A stretch of DNA of 64,000 nt, from NCBI RefSeq assembly GCF_036763085.1, contig NZ_JBAIYU010000006.1, positions 1-64,000 of the forward strand, written 5' to 3'. The notes below the pieces were generated by a model, which did no database searches, was not told the origin of the DNA, and worked only from the letters and a program-made list of their open reading frames with translations. The stretch comes from JBAIYU01 sp036763085 (GTDB lineage Bacteria > Bacillota > Negativicutes > DSM-1736 > Dendrosporobacteraceae). A program made the translations under genes and the position numbers. Numbering within the stretch: the first letter of the stretch is position 1; every line of letters starts with the position of its first letter. Shown in pieces: positions 23,967 to 33,250 of the stretch.

Positions 23967-25514
23967 ATGGATATAAAAACAATTAAGATTTTTGATACAA
24001 CTTTACGCGATGGAGAACAAACTCCCGGGGTTTGTTTGGAAGCTAGCGAAAAACTTGAAATAGCGCAAGCCCTTGCCAAATTAAATGTCGATGTAATTGA
24101 AGCTGGTTTTCCTATTGCATCGCCCGGGGACTTTGCAGCAGTCAGTATGGTAGCGGCAAATATAAAAGGACCCACGATAGCAGCTCTAGCTCGAGCAAGC
24201 AAAAAGGATATTGACGCAGCTCGTCAGGCTTTAGAGAAGGCCGAGAGAGCTAGAATTCATACTTTTATTGCTACAAGCGATATTCACCTTGAGCACAAGC
24301 TGAAAATGAGCAGGGTCCAAGTGTTAGCGCAAGCCCAAGAAGCTGTGCGTTACGCTAAACAGTTTATTCAGGACGTCGAGTTTTCAGCAGAAGATGCATC
24401 ACGCTCCGACTGGGATTTTCTCTGTCAGGTATACACAGCTGTTATCGCTGCTGGTGCAACAACTATTAATGTTCCAGATACAGTTGGCTACACAACACCA
24501 GCAGAGTTCGGTGCACTAATTAAGTATTTGCGTGAAAACATTCCTAATATTGATAAAGCAGTTATAAGTGTCCATTGCCATGATGATCTTGGAATGGCTG
24601 TAGCTAACTCGTTAGCTGCTGTCTCAAGCGGAGCTACCCAAGTAGAATGTACTATTAACGGCTTAGGTGAGCGTGCAGGTAATGCTGCGATGGAAGAACT
24701 AGTGATGGCTTTAAACACCCGTAAAGAATATTACAGAGCAGCTACAAATATTGATACAAGACAAATATATCGTTCATCAAGATTGGTAAGTACATTAACC
24801 GGTATTGTTATACCGCCCAATAAAGCAGTTGTAGGAGATAATGCTTTTGCCCATGAATCTGGCATTCATCAGCATGGAGTTTTAAATAACTCCTTAACAT
24901 ACGAGATTATTCAGCCTGAACTGATCGGTGTTAGTCGTAATAATATTGTTCTTGGCAAGCATTCAGGTAGACATGCATTTGAAGAAAGATTAAAACATTT
25001 AGGCTATGAGCTTGATAGTCAAGCGATTAACAATCTATTTGTACAATTTAAAGATTTGGCAGATCGTAAAAAAATGGTATTTGACCGTGACCTTGAGGCG
25101 CTTGTCAGTGTTAAAAAGGCGGAGATACCTGAGGTTTACCGACTGACATATCACAATGTTGTAAGCGGCAACAAAACAGTCGCTACAGCCTCTGTTCAGT
25201 TAACAAGCCATGGTAAAGTAGTTGAAAACGCTAGCTGCGGCGATGGGCCTGTTGACGCAATTTTTAAGGCAATAGAAAAGGCAGTAGGTTTTGAGGTTGG
25301 ATTAAAAGATTATCTACTTAAGGCTGTAACTGCCGGTGAAGATGCTCTTGGTGAAGCTACAGTCTGGGTCGAGCGTGAAGAACGTATATTCAGCGGCCGC
25401 GGTCTTAGTACAGACGTTATTGAGGCAAGCGCTAAAGCTTATCTAAATGCTATTAATAAAATGCTGGCAGCCTGTGGCTGTCCATCCGAGGGGCAAGGCG
25501 AGGAGGTAATTTAA
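23967..25514 (+). CDS. leuA: 2-isopropylmalate synthase
   Basis: Condenses acetyl-CoA with 2-oxoisovalerate, the first step of leucine synthesis. The DRE-TIM metallolyase signature FDTTLRDGEQTPG is at about 9-21, HCHDDLGMAVANSLAA at about 200-215 and the C-terminal LeuA allosteric dimer domain occupies about 385-510. At 515 aa it is a standard LeuA type 1. Start ATG 23967, with GAGGGGTG upstream. Citramalate synthase shares the fold, but the following leuCDB genes and the regulatory domain fit LeuA best. Leucine feedback is expected from the C-terminal domain. Confidence 0.95.
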   Translation: MDIKTIKIFDTTLRDGEQTPGVCLEASEKLEIAQALAKLNVDVIEAGFPIASPGDFAAVSMVAANIKGPTIAALARASKKDIDAARQALEKAERARIHTFIATSDIHLEHKLKMSRVQVLAQAQEAVRYAKQFIQDVEFSAEDASRSDWDFLCQVYTAVIAAGATTINVPDTVGYTTPAEFGALIKYLRENIPNIDKAVISVHCHDDLGMAVANSLAAVSSGATQVECTINGLGERAGNAAMEELVMALNTRKEYYRAATNIDTRQIYRSSRLVSTLTGIVIPPNKAVVGDNAFAHESGIHQHGVLNNSLTYEIIQPELIGVSRNNIVLGKHSGRHAFEERLKHLGYELDSQAINNLFVQFKDLADRKKMVFDRDLEALVSVKKAEIPEVYRLTYHNVVSGNKTVATASVQLTSHGKVVENASCGDGPVDAIFKAIEKAVGFEVGLKDYLLKAVTAGEDALGEATVWVEREERIFSGRGLSTDVIEASAKAYLNAINKMLAACGCPSEGQGEEVI

Positions 25515-25516
25515 CG

Positions 25517-26779
25517 ATGGGAATGACGATGACAGAAAAGATTCTGGCCCGTCACGCTGGTTTAGCCAGTGTGCAGCCAGGACAATTAATAAAATGCAAG
25601 TTGGATCTGGTATTAGGAAACGATATTACCACACCGCCTGCTATCAAAGAGTTTAATAAAATCGGGCGTCCGGTATTTGATAACGAAAAAATTGTATTAG
25701 TACCAGACCATTTTACGCCGAATAAAGATATTAAATCTGCGGAAATGGCTAAGACTGTACGTGAATTCGCTAAGAGACATGAAATTGTGAACTACTTCGA
25801 GGTCGGGCGCATGGGAATAGAGCATGTACTGCTTCCGGAGCAAGGTCTTGTTGCACCAGGCGATGTAATAATTGGTGCGGATTCTCATACTTGCACTTAC
25901 GGAGCTGTAGGGGCTTTCGCTACTGGCGTAGGCTCAACCGATATGGGAGCGGCAATGGCTACTGGAGATACTTGGTTCAAGGTCCCATCTGCAATTAAAG
26001 TTGAATTGAAGGGCAAGCTGCCAAAATGGGTAACTGGCAAAGATGTTATTTTAACACTTATCGGTATGATTGGGGTAGACGGTGCACGGTACCAATCCCT
26101 TGAATTTACAGGTGAAGGTGTAGCAGCCTTAACTATGACAGACCGTCTTACTATTGCTAATATGGCAATAGAAGCAGGTGCGAAAAATGGGATATTCCCG
26201 GTAGACGATATTACAAGGGAGTATATTAAAGACCGTGTCAAAAAACAGTATGAAGAAGTAGAAGCAGATGCGGATGCTGTTTATGATCAAGTAGTAACAA
26301 TTGATCTAAATAAATTAGCCCCGGTTGTGGCATTACCGCACTTGCCGGAAAACGTAAAAACAATTTCTGAGGTTCCGGAAATAAGTATTGACCAGGTTGT
26401 AATAGGATCCTGTACCAACGGTCGTATTGAGGACTTGGAGCAAGCAGCGCAAATACTTGCTGGCAGAAGTGTACATCCATCTATTCGCGCAATTATTATA
26501 CCTGGAAGCCAAGAGGTGTATTTAGAGGCTATGAAACGTGGTTTTATTGAAACCTTTATTAAAGCTGGTGCTGTTGTAAGTACACCAACCTGTGGCCCTT
26601 GTTTGGGTGGATATATGGGTATCCTAGCTTCAGGCGAACGTGCTGTAGCAACAACAAATCGTAATTTCCGTGGACGTATGGGTCATGTTGATAGTGAGGT
26701 TTATTTGGCTGGGCCATACGTGGCTGCTGCTAGTGCCGTACTTGGCCGCATAGCTGCTCCTGAGGAGGTAATAGCATGA
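25517..26779 (+). CDS. leuC: 3-isopropylmalate dehydratase, large subunit
   Basis: The aconitase-like [4Fe-4S] subunit that isomerises isopropylmalate with LeuD. The short form (420 aa) with DHFTPNKDIKSAEM, ADSHTCTYGAVGAFATGVGSTD (about 114-135, first cluster Cys) and SCTNGRIEDLE plus TCGPCLGGYMG (the other cluster cysteines). Such short LeuC proteins are common in archaea and anaerobic bacteria. The start follows GAGGAGG at 25500-25506 by ten bases, and the end overlaps leuD by four bases. Confidence 0.96.
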   Translation: MGMTMTEKILARHAGLASVQPGQLIKCKLDLVLGNDITTPPAIKEFNKIGRPVFDNEKIVLVPDHFTPNKDIKSAEMAKTVREFAKRHEIVNYFEVGRMGIEHVLLPEQGLVAPGDVIIGADSHTCTYGAVGAFATGVGSTDMGAAMATGDTWFKVPSAIKVELKGKLPKWVTGKDVILTLIGMIGVDGARYQSLEFTGEGVAALTMTDRLTIANMAIEAGAKNGIFPVDDITREYIKDRVKKQYEEVEADADAVYDQVVTIDLNKLAPVVALPHLPENVKTISEVPEISIDQVVIGSCTNGRIEDLEQAAQILAGRSVHPSIRAIIIPGSQEVYLEAMKRGFIETFIKAGAVVSTPTCGPCLGGYMGILASGERAVATTNRNFRGRMGHVDSEVYLAGPYVAAASAVLGRIAAPEEVIA

Positions 26780-27267
26780 TTTTAGAAGGAAAAGTGTGGC
26801 GATATGGTGATAATGTGGATACGGATGTTATCATCCCAGCCCGTCACTTAAACACTTCAGAGCCCAAAGAACTGGCCGCTCATTGTATGGAAGATATTGA
26901 CATTACCTTTGCCGCTAATGTGCAGGCAGGAGATATAATAGTAGCTGATAAAAATTTTGGCTGTGGTTCTTCTCGTGAACATGCCCCTGTGGCAATCAAG
27001 GCTAGCGGCATAACCGTAGTTGTTGCCGATAGCTTTGCCCGAATTTTCTATCGTAATGCTATCAATATTGGTTTGCCGTTGTTAGAGATTGGCGAAGCTG
27101 TAAAAAATATTAAAGCAGGCGATAAAATTCGGATTGACTTAAGTGCAGGAACAGTTGAAAACCTCGAAAGCGGCGAAGTATTCAAGTCTCAGCCGCTGCC
27201 TGGCTTCATTCAAGATATAGCTAAAGCCGGCGGTCTTGTTAACTATGTTAAGGAGGCGCGGTCATGA
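26776..27267 (+). CDS. leuD: 3-isopropylmalate dehydratase, small subunit
   Basis: The swivelling domain partner of LeuC, 163 aa. Hallmarks: YGDNVDTDVIIPARHL (about 10-25), NFGCGSSREHAPVAIK (about 60-75) and FARIFYRNAINIGLPLL. ATGA overlaps couple it to leuC upstream and to leuB downstream, so the three proteins should be made in step. Confidence 0.96.
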   Translation: MILEGKVWRYGDNVDTDVIIPARHLNTSEPKELAAHCMEDIDITFAANVQAGDIIVADKNFGCGSSREHAPVAIKASGITVVVADSFARIFYRNAINIGLPLLEIGEAVKNIKAGDKIRIDLSAGTVENLESGEVFKSQPLPGFIQDIAKAGGLVNYVKEARS

Positions 27268-28331
27268 GTAAAAAGATAGTAGTTATTCCAGGCGATGGGA
27301 TTGGTGGAGAAATTACCGATGCAGCTACTGCAGTGCTTAGAAAAGCTGCTCAAAAACATTCGATAGATTTAGAATTTGAAACACATCATGCTGGAGGGGC
27401 TGCCATAGATCTTTATGGCATTCCGCTTCCTGACAGCACGATAGAAGCAGCACGACAGGCTGATGCTGTACTACTCGGTGCAGTTGGAGGTCCTAAGTGG
27501 GATAACGTTGCACCAGACATCAGGCCAGAAAAAGCAATATTGGGTCTTAGGAAGGCTCTAGGGCTATATGCAAATCTCAGGCCAGTACGTGTGCCAGCTT
27601 CGTTGTCAGAATACTCACCCTTAAAGCCTGAAATTGTCAGTGACACTGATGTACTGATCGTTCGCGAGCTGACTGGCGGTATTTACTTCGGCGAAAAATG
27701 CGAAGCTACAGTAGTCGATGGTGTAGAGCAAGCATGGGATATAGAGGTTTATAGCGTCCCTGAAGTAACAAGAATTGTTGCTTTAGCCTGTCAAGCTGCT
27801 AAACTGCGTCGAGGCAAAGTTGTATCAGTTGATAAAGCTAATGTTCTAGCATCATCAAGATTGTGGAGACGTACAGCTGACAAAGTCGCTCAAGATCATG
27901 CTGATGTTGAGCTTAGTCACATGTATGTAGATAATTGTGCAATGCAGTTAGCACTTGCGCCGAAAAACTTTGACGTAATAGTTACAAGCAACTTGTTTGG
28001 AGATATACTAAGTGACGAGGCTGCTGTGCTAGGCGGCTCAATTGGTATGATGCCATCAGCTAGTATGGGTGAAGGCACCGGATTGTATGAGCCAATTCAT
28101 GGTTCGGCTCCTGATATTGCAGGCAAAGGTATTGCAAACCCAATCGGTACTATCCTATCAGCGGCAATGCTGCTTCGTCATTCACTAAACGAAGAAGCGG
28201 CTGCTGCTAGTATTGAAAGTGCTGTAGATAAAGTATTAGCAGAAGGATATCGTACTGCTGATTTATATAGGGCGGGTCTTACTAAAGTTTCAACAGGAGA
28301 AATGACCCGCCTAATAGAAAACAATATTTAG
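27264..28331 (+). CDS. leuB: 3-isopropylmalate dehydrogenase
   Basis: NAD-dependent oxidative decarboxylase of leucine synthesis, 355 aa. IPGDGIGGEIT (about 8-18), VRELTGGIYFGEK (about 132-144), the catalytic SVDKANVLASS segment (about 190-200), NLFGDILSDEAA (about 244-255) and EPIHGSAPDIAGKGIANPIG (about 277-296, NAD site) are all present. The RELTGGIYFG pattern is that of isopropylmalate rather than isocitrate dehydrogenase. Confidence 0.97.
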   Translation: MSKKIVVIPGDGIGGEITDAATAVLRKAAQKHSIDLEFETHHAGGAAIDLYGIPLPDSTIEAARQADAVLLGAVGGPKWDNVAPDIRPEKAILGLRKALGLYANLRPVRVPASLSEYSPLKPEIVSDTDVLIVRELTGGIYFGEKCEATVVDGVEQAWDIEVYSVPEVTRIVALACQAAKLRRGKVVSVDKANVLASSRLWRRTADKVAQDHADVELSHMYVDNCAMQLALAPKNFDVIVTSNLFGDILSDEAAVLGGSIGMMPSASMGEGTGLYEPIHGSAPDIAGKGIANPIGTILSAAMLLRHSLNEEAAAASIESAVDKVLAEGYRTADLYRAGLTKVSTGEMTRLIENNI

Positions 28332-28366
28332 AAAAGATTTCGCTATAGCGGAAAGAGGAGGCAGTC

Positions 28367-30028
28367 ATGAAAATATCGGGTGCTAAGGCAGTAATTGAGT
28401 GTTTATTAGAACAAGGTGTAGATACTGTGTTTGGCTATCCGGGAGGGATGATACTGCCTCTGTATGACGCTCTCTATGATGCGGAAGGAATAAATCACAT
28501 ACTGACGGTACATGAGCAGGGAGCTGCTCATGCAGCTGACGGCTATGCTCGTGCGAGTGGGCGAGTGGGAGTATGTATCGCAACTTCTGGCCCAGGGGCG
28601 ACAAATCTTGTTACCGGCTTAGCTGCAGCTTATATGGATTCCGTACCAGTTGTTGCAATAACAGGTCAAGTGCCAACAAATCTGCTTGGGCGAGATGCTT
28701 TCCAAGAGGTCGATATTACCGGCATTACCATGCCTATAACAAAGCATAATTTTCAAATTAAAGATATACGGAAGTTGCCGCAGCTTTTACGCCAGGCATT
28801 TAAAATAGCAAAGAGTGGTAGACCAGGTCCTGTACTTGTTGATATTCCAAGAGATGTTCTAAGCTCTGAGTTTAACTTTGACACAATTCCGCTGGCGCCA
28901 GTACCTGAGTGGAAGCTGACTAGGAGAGTAGAAAGCCTTATTCAAGAGGCGGCAGAAGTCATTAGCAAGGCAAGAAGACCGGTTATTGTTGCCGGTGGCG
29001 GTGTTATATCTGCTGGAGCCAGCAATGAATTAATGAATCTTGCCGAGGCTAATCAATTGCCTGTCGTGAGCACTTTAATGGGGCTTGGTTCATTCCCTGC
29101 CTCTCATCCACAATTCTTAGGGTTAACTGGTTTGCATGGCTGGCAAGCAGCTAATAATGCTGTTCATGATGCTGATGTAATCATTGCTGCAGGCAGCCGT
29201 TTTAGCGATAGGCTTACAGGCAACAGAGCTCAGTATTCTACGGATAAAGTAGTTATTCATATTGATATTGATCCTGCTGAAATAGATAAAAATGTTCTTA
29301 CTCACTTAGGCTTGGCAGGGGAAATGAGAACAATTTTATCAATGCTTAAGCAGTATACTCAGCCAGGCAATACTGATGAGTGGTGGAGTATAATTGATAG
29401 CTGGAAAAAGCAGTATGTGTATAACTACGATGAGAGTATTTTAAATGTACCATGGGTTATGAGGAAAATAGCCGAAAGTACTGCTGACAAGTCAGTCATT
29501 TTTACGACAGATGTAGGACAGCATCAGATGTGGGCTGCGCAACATCTAAAGATCGAAAAACCCCGCACGTGGCTAACATCTGGCGGCCTTGGGGCAATGG
29601 GTTTTGGTTTGCCTGCTGCACTTGGGGCACAGTTGGCGGCAAAAGATAAAAAAGTAATTCATATTGTTGGTGACGGCGGGATGAAGATGACTGGTAATGA
29701 GCTTTATACCATTGCGTCGCAGCGTCTGCCAGTCTTATCAATAATAATAAATAACAGTGGGTTAGGTATGATTAGACAACTTCAGCATGCTTTTTATGAC
29801 AAAAGATATACGGCTTGCTGTTTGCCGCCCGATGTTGATTTCACCCTTTATGCCAAAGCCTTTGGTGTAAATAGTACTGCTGTCAACAGTGCGGCTGAGT
29901 TCGTTAAAGCCTTCGATTCAGCATTAGCATCTGACCTGCCTGAAGTTATTGTTGTAAATGTCGCTAAGAATTTTGTGACACCAATGATTACTCCGGGAGC
30001 GGCCCTGAACGAATTTGTTGAAATGTGA
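28367..30028 (+). CDS. ilvB: acetolactate synthase, large (catalytic) subunit
   Basis: TPP- and FAD-dependent enzyme making acetolactate from two pyruvates, or acetohydroxybutyrate. The catalytic Glu lies in VHEQGAAHAADGYAR (about 46-60), followed by SGPGATNLVTGLA, the middle FAD domain (VIVAGGGV, then GLTGLHG) and the TPP motif GDGGMKMTGNELYTIASQRL (about 438-457) with the NNSGLGMI segment. 553 aa is full length. It is the last gene of the operon, far from its regulatory partner ilvN. No ilvD is present here, so dihydroxy-acid dehydratase must be encoded elsewhere. Confidence 0.96.
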   Translation: MKISGAKAVIECLLEQGVDTVFGYPGGMILPLYDALYDAEGINHILTVHEQGAAHAADGYARASGRVGVCIATSGPGATNLVTGLAAAYMDSVPVVAITGQVPTNLLGRDAFQEVDITGITMPITKHNFQIKDIRKLPQLLRQAFKIAKSGRPGPVLVDIPRDVLSSEFNFDTIPLAPVPEWKLTRRVESLIQEAAEVISKARRPVIVAGGGVISAGASNELMNLAEANQLPVVSTLMGLGSFPASHPQFLGLTGLHGWQAANNAVHDADVIIAAGSRFSDRLTGNRAQYSTDKVVIHIDIDPAEIDKNVLTHLGLAGEMRTILSMLKQYTQPGNTDEWWSIIDSWKKQYVYNYDESILNVPWVMRKIAESTADKSVIFTTDVGQHQMWAAQHLKIEKPRTWLTSGGLGAMGFGLPAALGAQLAAKDKKVIHIVGDGGMKMTGNELYTIASQRLPVLSIIINNSGLGMIRQLQHAFYDKRYTACCLPPDVDFTLYAKAFGVNSTAVNSAAEFVKAFDSALASDLPEVIVVNVAKNFVTPMITPGAALNEFVEM

Positions 30029-30035
30029 TAGTTTA

Positions 30036-30091
30036 AAACGGGAATATAAAATCCACTTCATTTTTGTGAAGTGGATTTTATATTCCCGTTT
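30036..30091 (+). terminator. long hairpin at the end of the ilv-leu operon
   Basis: A perfect 25-bp stem (30036-30060 with 30067-30091) with a T-rich six-base loop. No T-run follows the stem itself, though the stem interior is A/T-rich. Confidence 0.7.
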
Positions 30092-30142
30092 AGTATGTAG
30101 CCTGCATATTAGTATAGAAAGTTTTAATATGAGGTGGAAAAT

Positions 30143-30400
30143 ATGTGGAGACAAATAATGGAACAGCCGCGTTTTTGTATAGGGGCATATACGGCTATGT
30201 TCGTTTTGATTTGGCTGATCGGCTGGGCTTGTAACGCAGTTTATAGCACTCATTTTGATTTAGACAGACTTAAGGATATATATATTTGGATAATGTCGCA
30301 GCTTAATGCTACTCATGCGATTAATTCAATCTGGAATAGCCCAAGAGGCATTGATCCTGGCGACAATGATAATAAAGCAGGGTGTTCTATTAAGTTATAG
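30143..30400 (+). CDS. small single-pass membrane protein, 85 aa
   Basis: I do not recognise this protein. Residues 12-33 form one strongly hydrophobic segment (IGAYTAMFVLIWLIGWACNAV). A short amphipathic part with DLDRLKDIYIWIM follows and the tail is hydrophilic. The start is ATG 30143 with GAGGTGG five bases upstream; an in-frame GTG at 30134 lies inside that site. It stands alone between the ilv-leu terminator and speE. Confidence 0.6.
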   Translation: MWRQIMEQPRFCIGAYTAMFVLIWLIGWACNAVYSTHFDLDRLKDIYIWIMSQLNATHAINSIWNSPRGIDPGDNDNKAGCSIKL

Positions 30401-30681
30401 CTTACATACAAGCGTATTAATTGTAATTACTGCTAGTAATTTCGATAAGGACTTAGTTTATATAAGTAGTGATGTATTAGTGCTAAGCCAAATAAATAAC
30501 GGTTTAAAAGCTTGTTTAATTAAAGCATATCCAAATTTCTGCAAAATGGAATAGCTATTTATAATGTTATTTTTCGTAATTTAATAAAGATAATTCTGGA
30601 TAAAAATCCTTTTTCTTGGTAAGATTTATTGTAAGGATATAATAATCAAATAGCTTTTGGTTATCCGTCGGAGGGATACTA

Positions 30682-31515
30682 ATGCATTTATGGTGTACTG
30701 AAAAACAAACTCATTCACTAGGTTTAACCACACGAATTAAAGAGACGCTTTATACTGGTACTTCAGAGTTTCAAAATATAGCTGTTGTTGATTCAATGCA
30801 ATTTGGCCGTATGCTTATACTTGATGGTGTTTTTCAGACAAGTGTCTTTGATGAGTTTGTCTATCATGAAATGATTGCTCATGTACCTCTATACATTCAT
30901 CCTAATCCTAGAAATGTACTTATAATTGGTGGTGGCGATGGCGGAACTGTGCGTGAAGTTGTAAAACACGATTCAGTAGAAATTGCCGAGATGGTTGAGA
31001 TTGACGGTATGGTCGTAGAAGCCTGTCAAAAATACTTGCCTGAAATTAGTATTGCATTAAATGAAAATAATCCTAAAGTACGCCTTAAAATTGGGGATGG
31101 TATTCAGCATATGAAAGAAGCTGAAAAAAAATATGACGTAATTATTGTAGATTGCTCAGACCCAATTGGACCAGGCGAAGGATTATTTACGCATGATTTT
31201 TATAAAGATGTTTCTAGAGCACTTAAAGATGATGGTCTTTTCGTGCAGCAGACAGAGTCGCCTTATTACCACCAGGAACTAATAAGGCGTTTAACGAAAG
31301 ATATTTCGTCGTTATTCCCAATTACTAAGATGTATCTAGCAAATATTCCGCTCTATCCAGGTGGACTGCATTGCTTCACGATTGGTTCAAAACAATATTA
31401 TCCAGACAAAGTTGATATCAAAGGGCGTCAAAAAATAACAACTCGTTATCACAATGCAGAGATTCAAAAGAGCTGTTTCGTTTTACCTAATTTTGTTCAA
31501 GATTTAATTAAATAG
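30682..31515 (+). CDS. speE: polyamine aminopropyltransferase (spermidine synthase)
   Basis: Transfers the aminopropyl group of decarboxylated S-adenosylmethionine to putrescine. N-terminal beta domain with FGRMLILDGVFQTS (about 41-54) and DEFVYHEMIAHVP (about 57-69). The Rossmann motif is IIGGGDGGTVREVVKH (about 87-102). The catalytic loop is VDCSDPIGPG (about 156-165), and YPGGLHCFTIGS is near the C-terminus. 277 aa is normal. It is a single gene with its own terminator. No speD is in the window. Ornithine made by the arginase at 4635 could feed this pathway. Confidence 0.95.
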   Translation: MHLWCTEKQTHSLGLTTRIKETLYTGTSEFQNIAVVDSMQFGRMLILDGVFQTSVFDEFVYHEMIAHVPLYIHPNPRNVLIIGGGDGGTVREVVKHDSVEIAEMVEIDGMVVEACQKYLPEISIALNENNPKVRLKIGDGIQHMKEAEKKYDVIIVDCSDPIGPGEGLFTHDFYKDVSRALKDDGLFVQQTESPYYHQELIRRLTKDISSLFPITKMYLANIPLYPGGLHCFTIGSKQYYPDKVDIKGRQKITTRYHNAEIQKSCFVLPNFVQDLIK

Positions 31516-31520
31516 TTAAA

Positions 31521-31565
31521 TATTAAAATCACCCCTAACTGTAACGGTTAGGGGTGATTTTAATA
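31521..31565. terminator. bidirectional terminator between speE and the aminopeptidase gene
   Basis: A perfect 18-bp stem (31522-31539 with 31547-31564) with A/T-rich ends serves both convergent genes. Confidence 0.8.
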
Positions 31566-31586
31566 TAGGTCATTGATATAAAATAG

Positions 31587-32699
31587 TTATTTTAATTTTT
31601 CTGGGTTAAGTCCATCCAGCTCTGAAATTACAAAACGTCCATCTTTCCTAATCAGACGGTTATCAAACCAGATTTCTCCGCCGCCATAGTTTTCAGTCTG
31701 GATTGATACCAAATCCCAGTGGATTGCAGATTTATTGCCGTTATCAGCTTTTTCATAGGCCATACCAGGTGTGAAATGAAAGCTTCCCTGGATTTTTTCA
31801 TCAAATAACGTATCCTTCATTGGTGTAGTTATATAAGGATTTACACCGATAGCAAACTCTCCAATATACCGAGCGCCCTCATCAGTATCTAAGACTTTAT
31901 TGATTTTATCAGTATGATTGGCAATGGCCTTAGTGATTTTTCCATTGGTGAATTCGAACCTAATATTCTCATATGTAACTCCTTGATATACTGCTGGAGT
32001 GTTATATGTAATAAAGCCATTAACCGAATCTTTCACTGGAGAAGTATAAACCTCTCCATCAGGAATGTTTCGCAGCCCAGCGCATTTTATAGCAGGAATT
32101 CCTTTAATCGAAAAGCTGAGATCGGTATTTGGGCTGACAATACGAACTTTATCTGTCTTTTCCATTAATTCTACTAGTGGTGTCATGGCATCCGCCATCT
32201 TAGCGTAATCAAGATTGCAAACATTAAAATAAAAATCTTCAAAAGCTTCTGTACTCATATTGGCCAACTGAGCCATTGAACCATTTGGATAGCGCAGAAC
32301 ACACCACTTTGTTTTCGGAACTCTAATATCGCTGTGAACAGGTTTCAGCCAGTATTGCTGATATAGCTGGATTTGTTCACCAGGTACGTCAGATAATTCG
32401 CTTACATTTTCACTGGCTCGTAGGCCGATATAGGCATCCATATGCTGCATTCGGGCAGATTCAAATTGGCCAATCAATTCTAACTGCTCTTTACTTGCGC
32501 TTCGGACAAGAGCCCGTTGAAGCTGATTGTTTTTTATAGATATAAAGGGCAGAGCTTTTGCGGCATAAGCTTCATCTACCAGTGCTTTTGCCAGCGGGAA
32601 TGCATCATCAAATACTTCAATCAGGATTTTTTCACCTGCTTGAAGATTAGTTGAATAAGTTATAAGATTTTTAGCTAGCTGTTGAATACGAATGTCCAA
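31587..32699 (-). CDS. M29-family aminopeptidase
   Basis: A 370-residue metallo-aminopeptidase of the thermophilic-aminopeptidase (AmpS/PepS) family. The C-terminal half has the expected dimetal ligands in order: IPDGEVYTSP (Glu, about 215-224), GEFAIGVNPYI (Glu, about 279-289), GSFHFTPGMAYE (His, about 307-318) and SAIHWDLV (His and Asp, about 326-333). It would release N-terminal amino acids from peptides in the cytoplasm, supplying substrates to the amino-acid fermentation pathways. The ATG is preceded by GGAGGCGAT. It converges on speE. Confidence 0.92.
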   Translation of the reverse strand: MDIRIQQLAKNLITYSTNLQAGEKILIEVFDDAFPLAKALVDEAYAAKALPFISIKNNQLQRALVRSASKEQLELIGQFESARMQHMDAYIGLRASENVSELSDVPGEQIQLYQQYWLKPVHSDIRVPKTKWCVLRYPNGSMAQLANMSTEAFEDFYFNVCNLDYAKMADAMTPLVELMEKTDKVRIVSPNTDLSFSIKGIPAIKCAGLRNIPDGEVYTSPVKDSVNGFITYNTPAVYQGVTYENIRFEFTNGKITKAIANHTDKINKVLDTDEGARYIGEFAIGVNPYITTPMKDTLFDEKIQGSFHFTPGMAYEKADNGNKSAIHWDLVSIQTENYGGGEIWFDNRLIRKDGRFVISELDGLNPEKLK

Positions 32700-32786
32700 A
32701 ATATCGCCTCCGAGTTAAGATAAACTTACTCCATTAGTATTGCATAAAAGGCATAAAATACCTCTAAAAAATATTTAGTATAGGGC

Positions 32787-32815
32787 TTGTTTTTTTTTAC
32801 ATAATGATTTATAAT
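32787..32815 (+). promoter_or_regulatory. promoter of the tRNA cluster
   Basis: TTGTTT (32787-32792), 17 bases, TATAAT (32810-32815). It places transcription start about six bases before tRNA-Asn. Confidence 0.65.
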
Positions 32816-32827
32816 TTGTTATGTCGT

Positions 32828-32903
32828 TCCTCGATAGCTCAGCTGGTAGAGCAATCGGCTGTTAACCGATCGGTCGTAGGTTCGAGTCCTACTCGAGGAG
32901 CCA
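32828..32903 (+). tRNA. tRNA-Asn (GTT)
   Basis: A 76-nt cloverleaf: acceptor TCCTCGA/TCGAGGA, anticodon stem ATCGG/CCGAT with loop CTGTTAA (anticodon GTT, 32861-32863), GTAGG/CCTAC T-stem with TTCGAGT loop, and an encoded CCA end. Confidence 0.97.
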
Positions 32904-32912
32904 TTTATGCAA

Positions 32913-32987
32913 GGCCCGTTGGTCAAGCGGTTAAGACACCGCCCTTTCACGGCGGTATCAAGGGTTCGATTCCCTTACGGGTCACCA
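32913..32987 (+). tRNA. tRNA-Glu (TTC)
   Basis: A 75-nt cloverleaf: acceptor GGCCCGT/ACGGGTC with one G-U pair, anticodon stem CCGCC/GGCGG with loop CTTTCAC (anticodon TTC), T-loop TTCGATT and an encoded CCA. Confidence 0.97.
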
Positions 32988-32992
32988 AAATT

Positions 32993-33068
<76 letters not shown>

Positions 33069-33080
33069 TATTAAATGCTT

Positions 33081-33114
33081 AGAGTGTTTAGATTTAATCT
33101 AAACACTCTTTTTG
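33081..33114 (+). terminator. terminator of the tRNA cluster
   Basis: AGAGTGTTTAG (33081-33091) pairs with CTAAACACTCT (33099-33109), followed by T5. Confidence 0.8.
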
Positions 33115-33250
33115 TTTTACAGTACATCTTTTGTGATGTTTTAAAAAACAATTATACCGTAATTTTAACTTGTGTTCTCATTGAACGCAGAGGAAATTGT
33201 GATAATTTGGCGAAAGTATGTTATCGATGTAAGTGTATGGATGTGATTAT

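Noticed and set aside
23967..25514. Citramalate synthase instead of 2-isopropylmalate synthase
   Set aside because: Full-length LeuA with the regulatory domain, followed directly by leuC, leuD and leuB.
30306..30554. 82-codon plus-strand frame overlapping the small membrane protein gene
   Set aside because: No ribosome binding site, overlaps a better-supported gene in another frame, and has no recognisable features.
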